Assembly (NCBI GenBank): GCA_029968055.1
Contig: JASCNX010000004.1
Span: 62,001 to 126,000 of the forward strand
From: Xenophilus aerolatus
GTDB lineage: Bacteria > Pseudomonadota > Gammaproteobacteria > Burkholderiales > Burkholderiaceae_C
Length of the DNA: 64,000 nt
Direction of reading: 5' to 3'
The stretch's first letter is position 1. Every line of letters begins with the position of its first letter. Below, one piece after another: positions 45,268 to 56,943 of this stretch. Under the pieces are notes generated by a model that was not told the origin of the DNA, made no database searches, and saw only the letters and a program-made list of their open reading frames with translations. Both the position numbers and the translations under genes were made by a program.

Positions 45268-45327
45268 CCGTTCGGGCTGAGCCTGTCGAAGCCCTGCGCG
45301 GCGCTTCGACAGGCTCAGCGTGAACGG
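45268..45327. repeat. Imperfect 25-bp inverted repeat between converging genes
   Basis: Arms 45268-45292 and 45303-45327 match at 23 of 25 positions around a 10-bp loop. The core is CTGAGCCTGTCGAAGC with its complement GCTTCGACAGGCTCAG. It lies in the 111-bp gap between a plus-strand bug gene and minus-strand xdhC. Elements with this core are, to my knowledge, dispersed in Burkholderiales genomes; it could also act as a two-way terminator hairpin. Confidence 0.8.
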
Positions 45328-45354
45328 TTCGATGGCGCTAAACGCACGCTCGTA

Positions 45355-46368
45355 TCACTCGGCCGTCTGCAACTGCCTGTCCTTGGCCGCGGCCACGTCC
45401 ATCTCGCGCGGCAGGCGCACCGCGTTCTTCACCGCCAGGATCTCGGCCATGACGCTCACCGCGATCTCCGGCGGCGTCTTGCTGCCGATGTAGATGCCGA
45501 TCGGGCCGCGCAGCCGGGCCAGCGAGGCCTCGGTCTGGTCGAAGTGCTCGATCATCCTTTCGCGCCGCGCCTGCGCGTTGCGCCGCGAGCCGATCGCACC
45601 CACGTAGAAGGCCGGGGTCTGCAGCGCCTCCAGCAGGGCCAGGTCGTCCAGCTTGGGATCGTGCGTGAGCGCGACCACGCAGCTGCGGCTGTCGGGACGG
45701 AAGGCGAGCACCGCGTCGTCGGGCATCTCGGTGCTGATCGCCACGCCCGGCACCTGCCAGCTGCCCCGGTACTCCGCGCGCGGGTCGCACAGCGTGACGG
45801 CGAAGCCGCTGAAGCTGGCCATGGTCGCCAGGTATTCGGCCAGCTGGCCGGCGCCGATCAGCAGCATGCGGTACTCGGGGCCGAAGGTGTTGACCAGGCG
45901 GCGCTCGTCGATCGCCAGCTCGGCCGGCGCGTGTGCGGGCGCCAGCGTCACCACACCGTCGGCCAGGGCGACGGTGCGCTGCATCAGCTGGCCCGCCTCC
46001 AGGCGCCGGACCAGCTCGGCGAGCGACGCGGCATCGGGGTCGAACTCCAGCAGCAGCTCCAGCGTGCCGCCACAGGGCAGGCCGAAGCGATGCGCCTCGT
46101 CGGCGGTGATGCCGTACTTGACCTGGGCCGGCGCGCCGGTCGGCATCTCCGACGCGCCCACGCGGCTGTGGCGCGCGATCAGGTCGTCCTCGATGCAGCC
46201 GCCGGAGACCGAACCGACGACGGCGCCATCTTCGGCCAGCGCGAGGATGGAGCCGATCGTCCGTGGCGACGAACCCCAGGTGCGCACGACGGTCGCGAGC
46301 AATGCGCGCCGCCCCGCCTGGCGCCAGTCGCGCAACTGGCGCAGCACCATGACGTCGAGGTTCTCCAT
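45355..46368 (-). CDS. XdhC/CoxI-family molybdoenzyme maturation protein
   Basis: 337 residues. The N-terminal XdhC domain has WGSSPRTIGSILALAEDG and GSVSGGCIEDD, cited as RTIGSILAL and SVSGGCIEDD. The C-terminal Rossmann domain has LLIGAGQLAEYLA and YVGAIGSRRN. XdhC proteins bind the molybdenum cofactor, support its sulfuration and hand it to xanthine-dehydrogenase-type enzymes. It is the last gene of the cox-like operon, 5 bp after coxG. Confidence 0.92.
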   Translation of the reverse strand: MENLDVMVLRQLRDWRQAGRRALLATVVRTWGSSPRTIGSILALAEDGAVVGSVSGGCIEDDLIARHSRVGASEMPTGAPAQVKYGITADEAHRFGLPCGGTLELLLEFDPDAASLAELVRRLEAGQLMQRTVALADGVVTLAPAHAPAELAIDERRLVNTFGPEYRMLLIGAGQLAEYLATMASFSGFAVTLCDPRAEYRGSWQVPGVAISTEMPDDAVLAFRPDSRSCVVALTHDPKLDDLALLEALQTPAFYVGAIGSRRNAQARRERMIEHFDQTEASLARLRGPIGIYIGSKTPPEIAVSVMAEILAVKNAVRLPREMDVAAAKDRQLQTAE

Positions 46369-46373
46369 GGCGC

Positions 46374-46952
46374 TCAGCCCTCGTCCTGCGCGCCCTCGGC
46401 CTTGTCCTTCTTGCCGAAGCCGAGTTTCTGCATGAATCCGGCCACAGCGCCCGTCTTCTCTGCGGGAGGCGCTGCGTTTTCTGTAGCAACTTCGGCCGGC
46501 GGCGGGCCGTGGCGGCGCTGCATCTCGGCGTCGAAGCGCTTGAAGAAATCGTCGGCCATCGACTTGGCCGCACCGTCGATCAGGCGCTGGCCCAGTTGCG
46601 CGATCTTGCCGCCCACCTGCGCCTGCACCGTGTACGCGAGTTCGCATCCCGCGTCGTTGGGGGTGAGCGAAACCGCCGACGCGCCCTTGCCGAAGCCGGC
46701 CACGCCGCCCTGCCCCTCGAAGGCCAGCTTGTAGCTCGCCGCCGGCTGGATGTCGCTGAGCGTGACCTTGCCGTTGAACTTGGCCGACACCGGGCCGACC
46801 TTCACAGCCATGGTGACGGCATACTGGCCGTCGCCGGTCGATTCGAACTTGTCGCAGCCCGGCAGGCAGCCCTTGAGCGTCTCCGGGTCGTTGAGGGCCT
46901 GCCAGGCCTGTTCCTGGGTGACGCCGAGCTGGCGGGTGCCTTGCATGTCCAT
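46374..46952 (-). CDS. coxG: CoxG/SRPBCC-family protein
   Basis: 192 residues. The SRPBCC/CoxG domain (~1-145) has GTRQLGVTQEQAWQALND, LPGCDKFE and the sequence VGPVSAKFNGKV. The tail (~150-192) is hydrophilic and ends Lys/Asp-rich. In Oligotropha CoxG is thought to help tether CO dehydrogenase to the membrane. ATG at 46952 (MDMQG) is chosen; the ATG two codons later is possible. Confidence 0.88.
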   Translation of the reverse strand: MDMQGTRQLGVTQEQAWQALNDPETLKGCLPGCDKFESTGDGQYAVTMAVKVGPVSAKFNGKVTLSDIQPAASYKLAFEGQGGVAGFGKGASAVSLTPNDAGCELAYTVQAQVGGKIAQLGQRLIDGAAKSMADDFFKRFDAEMQRRHGPPPAEVATENAAPPAEKTGAVAGFMQKLGFGKKDKAEGAQDEG

Positions 46953-46977
46953 GGGGTGTTCCTTCGTGGAGTGTTCG

Positions 46978-48189
46978 TTATCGGTTGCGCAGCAGCGCCG
47001 CGATGCTGCGCGCCAGGTCGTCCAGGGCCTGCAGGTTGTGCACGGCCAGCATGCCGTCGGCCGCACGGTGCAGTTCGTTCGCGCCGCGCGCCAGCGGCGC
47101 ATAGCCCGCGAAGCGCAGCAGCGGGTTGAGCCACAGCAGGCGGCGGCTGTGCCGGCGCAGCCACTGCAGTTCGGCGCGCAGCGCCTCGGGCTCGCCGGTG
47201 TCGAGGCCATCGCTGACCAGCAGCACCAGCGTGCGCCGGCCGATGAGGCGCCGCGCATGGGCACGCCGCAGCTGCGCCAGCGCGTCGCCCAGCCGCGTGC
47301 CGCCGGCGAAGTCGTCGATCGCCTGGCCGGCCTGCGCGAGCATGGCGTCGGTGTCGGCGATGCGGAAGGCCGGCGTGAGGTCGGTCAGGCCGGTGCCGAA
47401 GGCGAACACGTCGCGCCGGCCGCCCTGGCTGGCCAGCGTGCGCGTCGCGGCATGCAGGAAGGCGAGCAACAGGCGGGCATAGCGCTCCATCGAGCCCGAC
47501 ACGTCGACGAGCACCAGTAGCGGCAGCGGCTGCTCGCGCCGCACGAGGCGCGGCAGGCGCAGCATCTCGCCGCCGGTGCGGGCCGCTTCGTGCCACACGC
47601 CCGGCCAATGCATGCGCGCCTGCGCGCCGCCCTGGCCCGCCACCCGCAGGCGGCGGCTGGGGACGCGGGGCACCGGCAAGGGAATGTCGCGCGCCAGCCG
47701 CTCGACGAGGCGGTACTCGGCCGCACCAAGGGCGTTGAAGTCGGCATGCTGCAGATGCCGCCGGTCGCCGGCCGTCATGGCGGCGTCGAAATCGACTTCG
47801 CGCTCGTTCTGCGGGGCCGCCTGCGGCGGCCGCGGCGCAGCCAGGGCCTCGCGCACGCGCGGGCGGCGCTTGACCGGCTCGGCGCGGCCTTCGGCCGTGG
47901 GCAGCATCTGCGCGAGCATCTTGTTGGCCAGCTCGGGATCGCGGAACCAGGCATCGAACAGCTCGCGGAAGACGGCACGGTCCTGCTCGCGGCTGACCAT
48001 CACCGACTCCATCGCGGCCGCCAGGTCGGGCCGGCTGCCCACGCCGACGAGTTGCGCCGCCTCGGCGGCCAGCGCAATGCGCGAGGCATCGAGGCGTACG
48101 CCGGCGCGCCGCAGCGCCCGGCCGAAGCCGACGAGGTTGCCCGCCAGCTTGCCGCGCCGGGCGTCGCCGAGTTGCTGCACGCGCTCCAT
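46978..48189 (-). CDS. coxE: CoxE-like VWA-domain protein
   Basis: 403 residues. The C-terminal von Willebrand A domain has the MIDAS motif DVSGSMER (about residue 225), then TRLGDAL and LLVSDGLDTG. The N-terminal half is helical. It pairs with the MoxR-type ATPase CoxD as a chaperone for active-site assembly of the molybdenum hydroxylase. It starts 21 bp after coxD ends. Confidence 0.88.
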   Translation of the reverse strand: MERVQQLGDARRGKLAGNLVGFGRALRRAGVRLDASRIALAAEAAQLVGVGSRPDLAAAMESVMVSREQDRAVFRELFDAWFRDPELANKMLAQMLPTAEGRAEPVKRRPRVREALAAPRPPQAAPQNEREVDFDAAMTAGDRRHLQHADFNALGAAEYRLVERLARDIPLPVPRVPSRRLRVAGQGGAQARMHWPGVWHEAARTGGEMLRLPRLVRREQPLPLLVLVDVSGSMERYARLLLAFLHAATRTLASQGGRRDVFAFGTGLTDLTPAFRIADTDAMLAQAGQAIDDFAGGTRLGDALAQLRRAHARRLIGRRTLVLLVSDGLDTGEPEALRAELQWLRRHSRRLLWLNPLLRFAGYAPLARGANELHRAADGMLAVHNLQALDDLARSIAALLRNR

Positions 48190-48210
48190 GGTCGGAAGAA
48201 AAAAGGAAGT

Positions 48211-49137
48211 TCAGGCGTCGGCGGGCGCCAGCAGCTCGGTCGCGAGCTGGCGGTTCAGCGCCGCCACGTCGTCGCGCTGCTTGAAGAGGATACCGGCGGT
48301 GTCGACCACCACCTCGGGGTCGAGCTCCACGGTGTCCATCGCCACCAGCGCGCGGGCCCACTCCACGCTCTCGGCGATGCCGGGGGCGCGCTGGAACGCA
48401 TCGGCGAAGGGCTGGCTGCGCAGGCGCTGCACGAAGTCGGCCACCTGCACGGACAGGCGCTCGCCCGCGCCGGGCACCTGCGCGCGCACGATGGCCAGCT
48501 CGCGCTCGCGCTCCGGATAGTCGAGCCAGTGGTACAGGCAGCGCCGCTTGACGGCATCGTTGAGCTCGCGCGTGCGGTTGCTGGTGAGTAGCGTGACCGG
48601 CGGCACCACGGCCCTCACGGTGCCCAGCTCGGGAATGCTGACCTGGTACTCGCCCAGGTATTCGAGCAGGAAGGCCTCGAAGGGCTCGTCGGCCCGGTCC
48701 ACCTCGTCGATCAGCAGCACTGCACCCGGCGGCGGCGCCTGCAGCGCCTGCAGCAACGGGCGGCGGATCAGGTAGTGGGGCTGGTAGACCTCGGCTTCGA
48801 CATCCTCGGCGGAACCCTTTGCCTCGGCCGCGCGCATGTGCAGCAGCTGCGCGGCGTAGTTCCATTCGTACAAGGCTTCGCGTTGCTCCAGGCCGTCATA
48901 GCACTGCAGGCGCAGCAATTCGCGCTGCAGCGCTGCCGACAGGGCCTTGGCGAGCTCGGTCTTGCCGACGCCGGGCTCGCCCTCCAGCAACAGCGGTCGC
49001 TGCAGCTTCAGGGCCAGGAACACCGCCGTCGCCAGCCGCCGGTCGGCCAGGTAGCCGACCGCCGCCAGCCCCTGCACCACGGCGTCGATCGAGGCGAAGG
49101 GTGCGGCGGGATCGGGCGTGGCGGCAGGTGCGGTCAT
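48211..49137 (-). CDS. coxD: CoxD-like MoxR-family AAA+ ATPase
   Basis: 308 residues. Walker A GEPGVGKTE (about residue 55), Walker B VLLIDEVDRADEPFE, sensor TSNRTRELND. In the aerobic CO dehydrogenase system CoxD remodels the apo-enzyme to insert sulfur and copper. In form II clusters its job is presumably similar maturation. It lies between coxM and coxE in the operon. Confidence 0.9.
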   Translation of the reverse strand: MTAPAATPDPAAPFASIDAVVQGLAAVGYLADRRLATAVFLALKLQRPLLLEGEPGVGKTELAKALSAALQRELLRLQCYDGLEQREALYEWNYAAQLLHMRAAEAKGSAEDVEAEVYQPHYLIRRPLLQALQAPPPGAVLLIDEVDRADEPFEAFLLEYLGEYQVSIPELGTVRAVVPPVTLLTSNRTRELNDAVKRRCLYHWLDYPERERELAIVRAQVPGAGERLSVQVADFVQRLRSQPFADAFQRAPGIAESVEWARALVAMDTVELDPEVVVDTAGILFKQRDDVAALNRQLATELLAPADA

Positions 49138-49146
49138 CGGCTCAGC

Positions 49147-49938
49147 TTAGCCCAGGGCCTTTGCCACCGCGCGCTGTGCGAGTACCGAGATCAGGTTGGC
49201 CCGGTAGGCCGCGGTGGCATGCAGGTCGCTGTTGAGTTCGCTGTCGTCGATGGCCACGCCGGCCGCCGACTCGGGCGTGAAGCCCTTCGACAGCGCCGCC
49301 TCGAGCCCCGCATGGCGGAAGACGCCGTTGCCGGCGCCCGTGACGGCCACGCGCACGCCGCTGTCGAACTGCGCGACGAACACGCCGACCAGCGGGAAGT
49401 GCGACGCCTTCTGGCGCAGCTTCTCGTAGGCCGCCTTCTTCGGCAGCGGGAAGCGGATCGCCTTGATCAGCTCGCCGTCTTCGAGCGCCGTCGTGAACAG
49501 GCCCTGGAAGAAGTCGTCGGCCGCGATCTCGCGCTTCGTGGTGATCACCGTGGCGCCCGAGGCCAGCACGGCGCTGGGGTAGCAGGCGGCCGGGTCGTTG
49601 TTGGCAACCGAGCCGCCCAGCGTGCCCATGGCCCGCACCTGCCGGTCGCCGATGCGCGAGGCCAGGTCCGCGAGCGCCGGGTAGGCCGACTTGACCTCGG
49701 CGCTGTTGGCGACCTCCAGGTGGCGCGACATGGCGCCGATGACCAGCGCGTCGCCCTCCTTGCGGATGCCGGTCAGGTCCTTGCAGGCGCCCAGGTCGGC
49801 GAGCTGTTCCGGCGCCGACAGGCGCAGCTTCATCGAGGCCAGCAGGGTCTGCCCGCCGGCCAGGGGCTTGGCGCCGCCCGCCACGAGCTTCAGGGCGTTG
49901 TCCAGGGTGTCGGGACGTTCGAAGGTGAATGCGTACAT
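49147..49938 (-). CDS. coxM: CoxM-like FAD-binding subunit of a molybdenum hydroxylase
   Basis: 263 residues. FAD-binding motifs LAGGQTLLASMK (about residues 28-39) and GTLGGSVANNDPA (~105-117) are typical of the medium subunit, which passes electrons from the 2Fe-2S subunit. It lies 12 bp after the large-subunit gene. Confidence 0.93.
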   Translation of the reverse strand: MYAFTFERPDTLDNALKLVAGGAKPLAGGQTLLASMKLRLSAPEQLADLGACKDLTGIRKEGDALVIGAMSRHLEVANSAEVKSAYPALADLASRIGDRQVRAMGTLGGSVANNDPAACYPSAVLASGATVITTKREIAADDFFQGLFTTALEDGELIKAIRFPLPKKAAYEKLRQKASHFPLVGVFVAQFDSGVRVAVTGAGNGVFRHAGLEAALSKGFTPESAAGVAIDDSELNSDLHATAAYRANLISVLAQRAVAKALG

Positions 49939-49950
49939 GGTGTGTTCTCC

Positions 49951-52395
<2,445 letters not shown>

Positions 52396-52407
52396 GTCCG
52401 CCTCCGT

Positions 52408-52899
<492 letters not shown>

Positions 52900-52983
52900 G
52901 TGGCTGTCTCCGTGGTGGTGATGGCTGGGCCGGCGCCGGCGAAGGCGCGACCGTGCGATCTTGTTCGCCGTGCATCCCCCACT

Positions 52984-53003
52984 CCCTAGGCAAAACCCTA
53001 GGC
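52984..53003. repeat. CCCTAGGC direct repeat between coxS and its divergent regulator
   Basis: CCCTAGGC at 52984-52991 and again at 52996-53003, 12-bp period, spacer AAAA. Each contains the palindrome CCTAGG. They lie in the 159-bp divergent gap, about 85 bp before coxS and 56 bp before the regulator ATG: a fair candidate operator. Confidence 0.5.
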
Positions 53004-53058
53004 GGTTGCGCGGCCTGCGCGAAATTCTCAAAATGGAACAGCTTCCCCGCCCCCCACG

Positions 53059-54177
53059 ATGACCTTCCCCGCACGCATGCTCGCGCTGCCCGACCGCGGC
53101 GCCCTGATCGCGCAGGCGCGCCACGCCTGGCTGCACGGCGCCGCGTCGCCCGGTGCCGCCACGCCGCTCGCGCCGTGGATCGCACGCTCCTGGCAGCGCT
53201 GCCTGGCGGCCGGCCGCACGCCCGACCAGCGCGTGGTCTTCGACGCCGTCGCCCCGTCGGCGCCGCGTCAGGCGAAGGAGCGGCACGGGCCGCTGCTGGG
53301 TGCGGCGCGGCCGGTGCTCGAACGCCTCTCGCGGGCCATCGCCGGCACACGCTATTTCGCGATGCTGACCGATGCGCAGGGCACCGTCATCGAGGTCGGT
53401 CCGCTGTCGGGCCACGACGACCCGGCCACGCGCAACATCGCGCGCGTGGGCGTCGACCTGTCGGAACGCGCCGTGGGCACCACCGCCATCGGCGCCGCGC
53501 TGGCCGAGCAGAGCGCCGTGTGGCTGCACCGCGGCGAGCACTTCTTCGACGACACCAGCGTCTACACCTGTGCCGGCGCACCGCTGTTCGACCCGCAGGG
53601 CCGTTGCGCCGGCATGCTCGACCTCACGGGCGTGAACGTGGTCGAGCGGCCCGAGCTCCAGCACCTGGCCGAGCATTCGGCGCGCGCGATCCAGAACGCC
53701 TGGCTGCGCAGCCTGCCCTGCGCGCTGCTGCTGCAGTTCAACTGGCCGGGCAGCCTGGCGGCGCTGGAGGCGGGAGTCGACGGCGATGGCTTGCTGTGCC
53801 TCGATGCCGACGGCCGGGTGCTCGGGGCCAACACCATCGCCCGGCAATTGCTGCCGCTGCCGCACCAAGGCCAGGCCGCGGCGCCCGACCTGTTCGCGGT
53901 GCCGACCTCGCTGCTCTTCGACGCCGCCGCGCGCCATCCGAGCCCCGCGGAGGTGCCGCTGTGGTCGGGCCTGCGGCTGCACGTGCGGGCGCTGCGGCGC
54001 GATGGCCGCGCCACCGCCGGCACCGCCCCCGCCGCGCGCCTGCGCGACGTGCAGGCCTCGCTGATCGAGCAGGCGGTGCGCGAAGCGCGCGGCAACGTGG
54101 CCGAGGCGGCGCGCACCCTGGGTGTCAGCCGGGCCACCGTCTACAGAAAGCTCTCGGCCGGCACGGGCAAGCGCTGA
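53059..54177 (+). CDS. AcoR-like GAF/Fis regulator lacking the AAA+ domain
   Basis: 372 residues. After an N-terminal helical part ([11 protein letters not shown], usual in AcoR) comes a GAF sensory domain (~75-200) with [22 protein letters not shown]-like middle (~215-300: [14 protein letters not shown]) leads into a Fis-type helix-turn-helix at 330-370 ([20 protein letters not shown]). No Walker A and no GAFTGA sigma-54 contact loop are present anywhere. Family members of AcoR type are about 620-680 residues with that domain. It is divergent from the cox-like operon, so it is its likely regulator. It probably works at sigma-70 promoters. Confidence 0.85.
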   Translation: MTFPARMLALPDRGALIAQARHAWLHGAASPGAATPLAPWIARSWQRCLAAGRTPDQRVVFDAVAPSAPRQAKERHGPLLGAARPVLERLSRAIAGTRYFAMLTDAQGTVIEVGPLSGHDDPATRNIARVGVDLSERAVGTTAIGAALAEQSAVWLHRGEHFFDDTSVYTCAGAPLFDPQGRCAGMLDLTGVNVVERPELQHLAEHSARAIQNAWLRSLPCALLLQFNWPGSLAALEAGVDGDGLLCLDADGRVLGANTIARQLLPLPHQGQAAAPDLFAVPTSLLFDAAARHPSPAEVPLWSGLRLHVRALRRDGRATAGTAPAARLRDVQASLIEQAVREARGNVAEAARTLGVSRATVYRKLSAGTGKR

Positions 54178-54218
54178 GCGCCCCTGCAGCCCTGGCAGCG
54201 GCACACCACAATGGCCCG

Positions 54219-54539
54219 ATGACCCAGCCCTACGAACCCGAACAGACCACCCGCGCCGAGGTCGACGCGCAGCGCGGTCTCGCCCTGATCGAATTCGGCA
54301 CCAACTGGTGCGGCATCTGCAAGGGCGCGCAGCCCGCCATCGCCGAGGCGCTGGCCGATGCGCCGGCCGGCCTGCAGCACCTCAAGGTCGAGGACGGCAG
54401 CGGCCGCCCGCTCGGCCGCAGCTTCGGCGTCAAGCTCTGGCCCACGCTGGTGTTCCTGCGCGACGGGCTGGAGGTGGCCCGCGTCGTGCGCCCCGCCAAC
54501 GCCGGCGCGGTGCGCGAGGCGATGGCCCAGTTGGGCTGA
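54219..54539 (+). CDS. Thioredoxin-fold protein
   Basis: 106 residues, no signal peptide, active site WCGIC (Cys at about 31 and 34) in place of the usual WCGPC, with the cis-Pro in KLWPTLVFL. A cytoplasmic thiol-disulfide protein is likely. It follows the GAF/Fis regulator after 41 bp and converges on modE. The changed dipeptide GI would alter its redox potential. Confidence 0.85.
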   Translation: MTQPYEPEQTTRAEVDAQRGLALIEFGTNWCGICKGAQPAIAEALADAPAGLQHLKVEDGSGRPLGRSFGVKLWPTLVFLRDGLEVARVVRPANAGAVREAMAQLG

Positions 54540-54569
54540 GGCCGGCGCAAGCGCGCCGGACGGCGCCGA

Positions 54570-55337
54570 TCAGGCCGGCAGCGCCAGCACCAGCGCCACG
54601 GGGTCGACCCGGGCCATCACACGCTGCCGGCGCCGCAACGCGCTGCCAGCCGCCGCGAAGCCCACCACCTCGATCGCCGCACCGTCCAGCCGCAGCGCCA
54701 CTTCGTCGCCCTCCGGTCCGCGGACGACCTCGGAAACGACGCCCTGCAGGTGGTTGGCCGAACGCACGCGCCCCGCGGCCTCCACGCGCACCGCCGTCGC
54801 CTTGCACAGCGCCAGCGCCTGCAGGGCCGGTGCCAGGCCCAGCAGTTCGGCACTCTCGCGCGTGATGCGCGCCTGCAGGTGCTGCGCCGGTTCACCCAGT
54901 GCCAAGGCAGCGTGCAATGTCGGGCCGGTGCCTTGCAGCGCCTCGATGCGAACCGGCCACTGGTTGCGCATGCTGGTGCGGATCGCCAGCCCCGCCACCG
55001 CCGCGCCGGCACCCGGCACGGGCCACAGCGTGCTGCGCGCCGCGAGCAGTTCGTCGGCCATGGTCAGCAGGCGCCGGCCCTCGGCCGTCAGCACCGCGCC
55101 GCCGCCGCCCGCGCCGCCCACGGCCTTGTCCACCAGCGGCACGCCGGCCAGGTTGGTGAGCGTCGCCACCGCCTGCCAGGCGGCCTTGTAGCTCACCCCG
55201 GCATCGCGCGCGGCCTGCGAGATGCTGCCGCTGCGGCCGATGGCGCGCAGGATGTCGATGCGCTTGTCGGCCGCCCGGTGGCCCAGCGCGTCCAGGAAGC
55301 CCGGCGGCGGTCGGCGGCGGGATGTGGGTTCGGTCAT
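54570..55337 (-). CDS. modE: Molybdate-dependent transcriptional regulator ModE
   Basis: 255 residues. The N-terminal winged helix (~20-110) has DILRAIGRSGSISQAARD and VSYKAAWQAV; the C-terminus has two TOBE/Mop molybdate-binding domains (~125-190 and ~195-255, RVRSANHLQGVVSEV). It represses modABC when molybdate is bound. ATG at 55337 is chosen because the DNA-binding domain follows directly. It is divergent from modA with ModE-like palindromes on both sides of the gap. Confidence 0.93.
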   Translation of the reverse strand: MTEPTSRRRPPPGFLDALGHRAADKRIDILRAIGRSGSISQAARDAGVSYKAAWQAVATLTNLAGVPLVDKAVGGAGGGGAVLTAEGRRLLTMADELLAARSTLWPVPGAGAAVAGLAIRTSMRNQWPVRIEALQGTGPTLHAALALGEPAQHLQARITRESAELLGLAPALQALALCKATAVRVEAAGRVRSANHLQGVVSEVVRGPEGDEVALRLDGAAIEVVGFAAAGSALRRRQRVMARVDPVALVLALPA

Positions 55338-55363
55338 GGCGGCATTGTGCGGCGCTGGGCTTG

Positions 55364-55386
55364 CGCTGTTCCATTGTTGAATCGCG
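55364..55386 (-). promoter_or_regulatory. ModE-like box before modE
   Basis: CGCTGTTCCATTGTTGAATCGCG, given as CGCTGTTCC and GAATCGCG around a central ATTGTT. It matches 19 of 23 positions of the second box at 55462-55484. It lies 27-49 bp before the modE start, so it suits self-repression. Confidence 0.55.
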
Positions 55387-55460
55387 CCGTGCGAAGGGCA
55401 GGTGCCCGCCGCGACGCGGGAACGCGTCCGCTTCGCCCTCGGCAACACGCCGTTATGATT

Positions 55461-55485
55461 TCGCTATTCCACTTTTGAATAGCGA
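55461..55485 (+). promoter_or_regulatory. ModE box before modA
   Basis: TCGCTATTC and GAATAGCGA are perfect 9-bp inverted repeats with a 7-bp spacer, close to the known ModE pattern (CGCTATA ... TATAGCG-type). It ends 11 bp before the modA ATG, overlapping the likely start of transcription and next to the GAGAGGA ribosome site. Confidence 0.75.
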
Positions 55486-55495
55486 GAGGATAGAC

Positions 55496-56257
55496 ATGCA
55501 CGCACGCCGTTGGTTGCGCACCCCTGCGCTGGCCCTCGCCCTCGCCGCGGCGAGCCCGGCCCTGTGGGCGCAGGAGATCGTCGTGTCGGCAGCGGCCAGC
55601 CTCACGAACGCGTTCCAGGCCGTCGGCCAGGCCTGGGAGAAGGCCCACCCCGGGCACAAGGCCACGTTCAACTTCGCCGCGTCGGGCGCGCTGCTCGCGC
55701 AGATGCAGCAGGGCGCGCCGGTCGACGTGTTCGCGTCTGCCGACCAGCCCACGATGGACAAGGCAGTGGCCGCAAACCTCATCACACCCGGCTCGCGCGC
55801 GGACTTCGTGAAGAACGAACTGGTGCTCGTCGTCCCGGCGAAATCGGCGCTCGCGCCGAAGGCGCTGGGCGACCTGAGCGGTCCCGACTACAGGCGCATC
55901 GCCGCCGGCACGCCGGCCTCGGTGCCGGTGGGCCGCTACACCATGAACGTGGTCGAGCAGGCCGGCCTCGCGGCGCCGCTGCAGCCCAAATGGATCTACG
56001 GCGAGAGCGTGCGACAGGTGCTCGACTACGTGGCCCGCGGCGAGGTCGACGCCGGCTTCGTCTACCGCACCGACGCGCTGGTCAAGAAGGACGACACGCG
56101 GGTGGCGCTGGTCGTGCCGACGACCTCGCCCGTGACCTACCCCATCGCCCAGCTGGCCGCCAGCAAGCAGCCGGCCGCCGCACAGTCCTTCATCGCGTTC
56201 GTGAAGGGGCCGCAAGGCCAGCAGATCCTGGGCAGCTTCGGCTTCTCCAGGCCCTGA
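55496..56257 (+). CDS. modA: Molybdate-binding periplasmic protein ModA
   Basis: 253 residues. Signal peptide (~1-25, ending LWA), then EIVVSAAASLTNAF, FNFAASGALLAQMQQGAPVDVFASAD and VGRYTMNVVEQAG, the residues that hold molybdate/tungstate. It is the receptor of the ModABC importer. ATG at 55496 with GAGAGGA upstream. It is followed by modB after 30 bp. Confidence 0.96.
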   Translation: MHARRWLRTPALALALAAASPALWAQEIVVSAAASLTNAFQAVGQAWEKAHPGHKATFNFAASGALLAQMQQGAPVDVFASADQPTMDKAVAANLITPGSRADFVKNELVLVVPAKSALAPKALGDLSGPDYRRIAAGTPASVPVGRYTMNVVEQAGLAAPLQPKWIYGESVRQVLDYVARGEVDAGFVYRTDALVKKDDTRVALVVPTTSPVTYPIAQLAASKQPAAAQSFIAFVKGPQGQQILGSFGFSRP

Positions 56258-56287
56258 AGCGAACGCACCACCACTGTCCGCCGCGCC

Positions 56288-56941
56288 GTGCTCACCCCGC
56301 TCTGGCTGACCCTGAAGGTCGCCCTTCTCGCCACGCTCTTCGCCGGCGCCACGGGCGTCGCGCTGGGCTGGTGGATGGCTCGCAGGCGCTTTCCCGGCCA
56401 TGCGGTGGTCGACGCGGCGCTGGTGCTGCCGATGGTGCTGCCGCCTACCGTGCTGGGCTACTACCTCATCGTGCTGGTGGGCCGCAACGGCGTCATCGGC
56501 CAATGGCTGGACCGGTGGTTCGGCATCACCCTGCTCTTCACCTGGGAGGGCGCCGTGCTGGCGGCCGCCGTGGTGTCGCTGCCGCTGATCTACAAGGCCG
56601 CGCGCGCCGCGTTCGAGGAGACGGACCACCGCTTCGCGCAGGCCGCGCGCACGCTGGGCGCGGGCGAATGGGAGGTGTTCTGGCGCATCTCGCTGCCACT
56701 CGCATTGCGCGGCATCGGTGCCGGCCTGGCGCTGACCTTCGCGCGGGCCATGGGCGAGTTCGGCGCCACGCTGATGATCGCCGGCAACCTGCCCGGCCGC
56801 ACGCAGACGCTGTCCGTCGCCGTCTACGCGGCCGTGCAAGCGGGCGACGACCGGTTGGCGCTGACGCTCACCCTCGTGATCTCGGCCGTGTGCATCGTGC
56901 TGCTGGTGCTGGCCAACCGGCTGCTACAGGCGAGGCATTGA
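56288..56941 (+). CDS. modB: Molybdate ABC transporter permease ModB
   Basis: 217 residues from a GTG start with about five membrane helices. The ABC permease loop contact EAARTLGAGEWEVFWRISLP-type sequence appears as RTLGAGEWEVFWRI, and the family run ARAMGEFGATLMIAGN is intact. It forms the channel with ModC on the inside and ModA outside. Confidence 0.95.
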   Translation: MLTPLWLTLKVALLATLFAGATGVALGWWMARRRFPGHAVVDAALVLPMVLPPTVLGYYLIVLVGRNGVIGQWLDRWFGITLLFTWEGAVLAAAVVSLPLIYKAARAAFEETDHRFAQAARTLGAGEWEVFWRISLPLALRGIGAGLALTFARAMGEFGATLMIAGNLPGRTQTLSVAVYAAVQAGDDRLALTLTLVISAVCIVLLVLANRLLQARH

Positions 56942-56943
56942 AC

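Noticed and set aside
52925-52980. Sigma-54 promoter before coxS (TGGGGG ... GGC at suitable spacing)
   Set aside because: Only the GG/GC pairs match; both boxes are otherwise poor and the neighbouring regulator lacks a sigma-54 ATPase.
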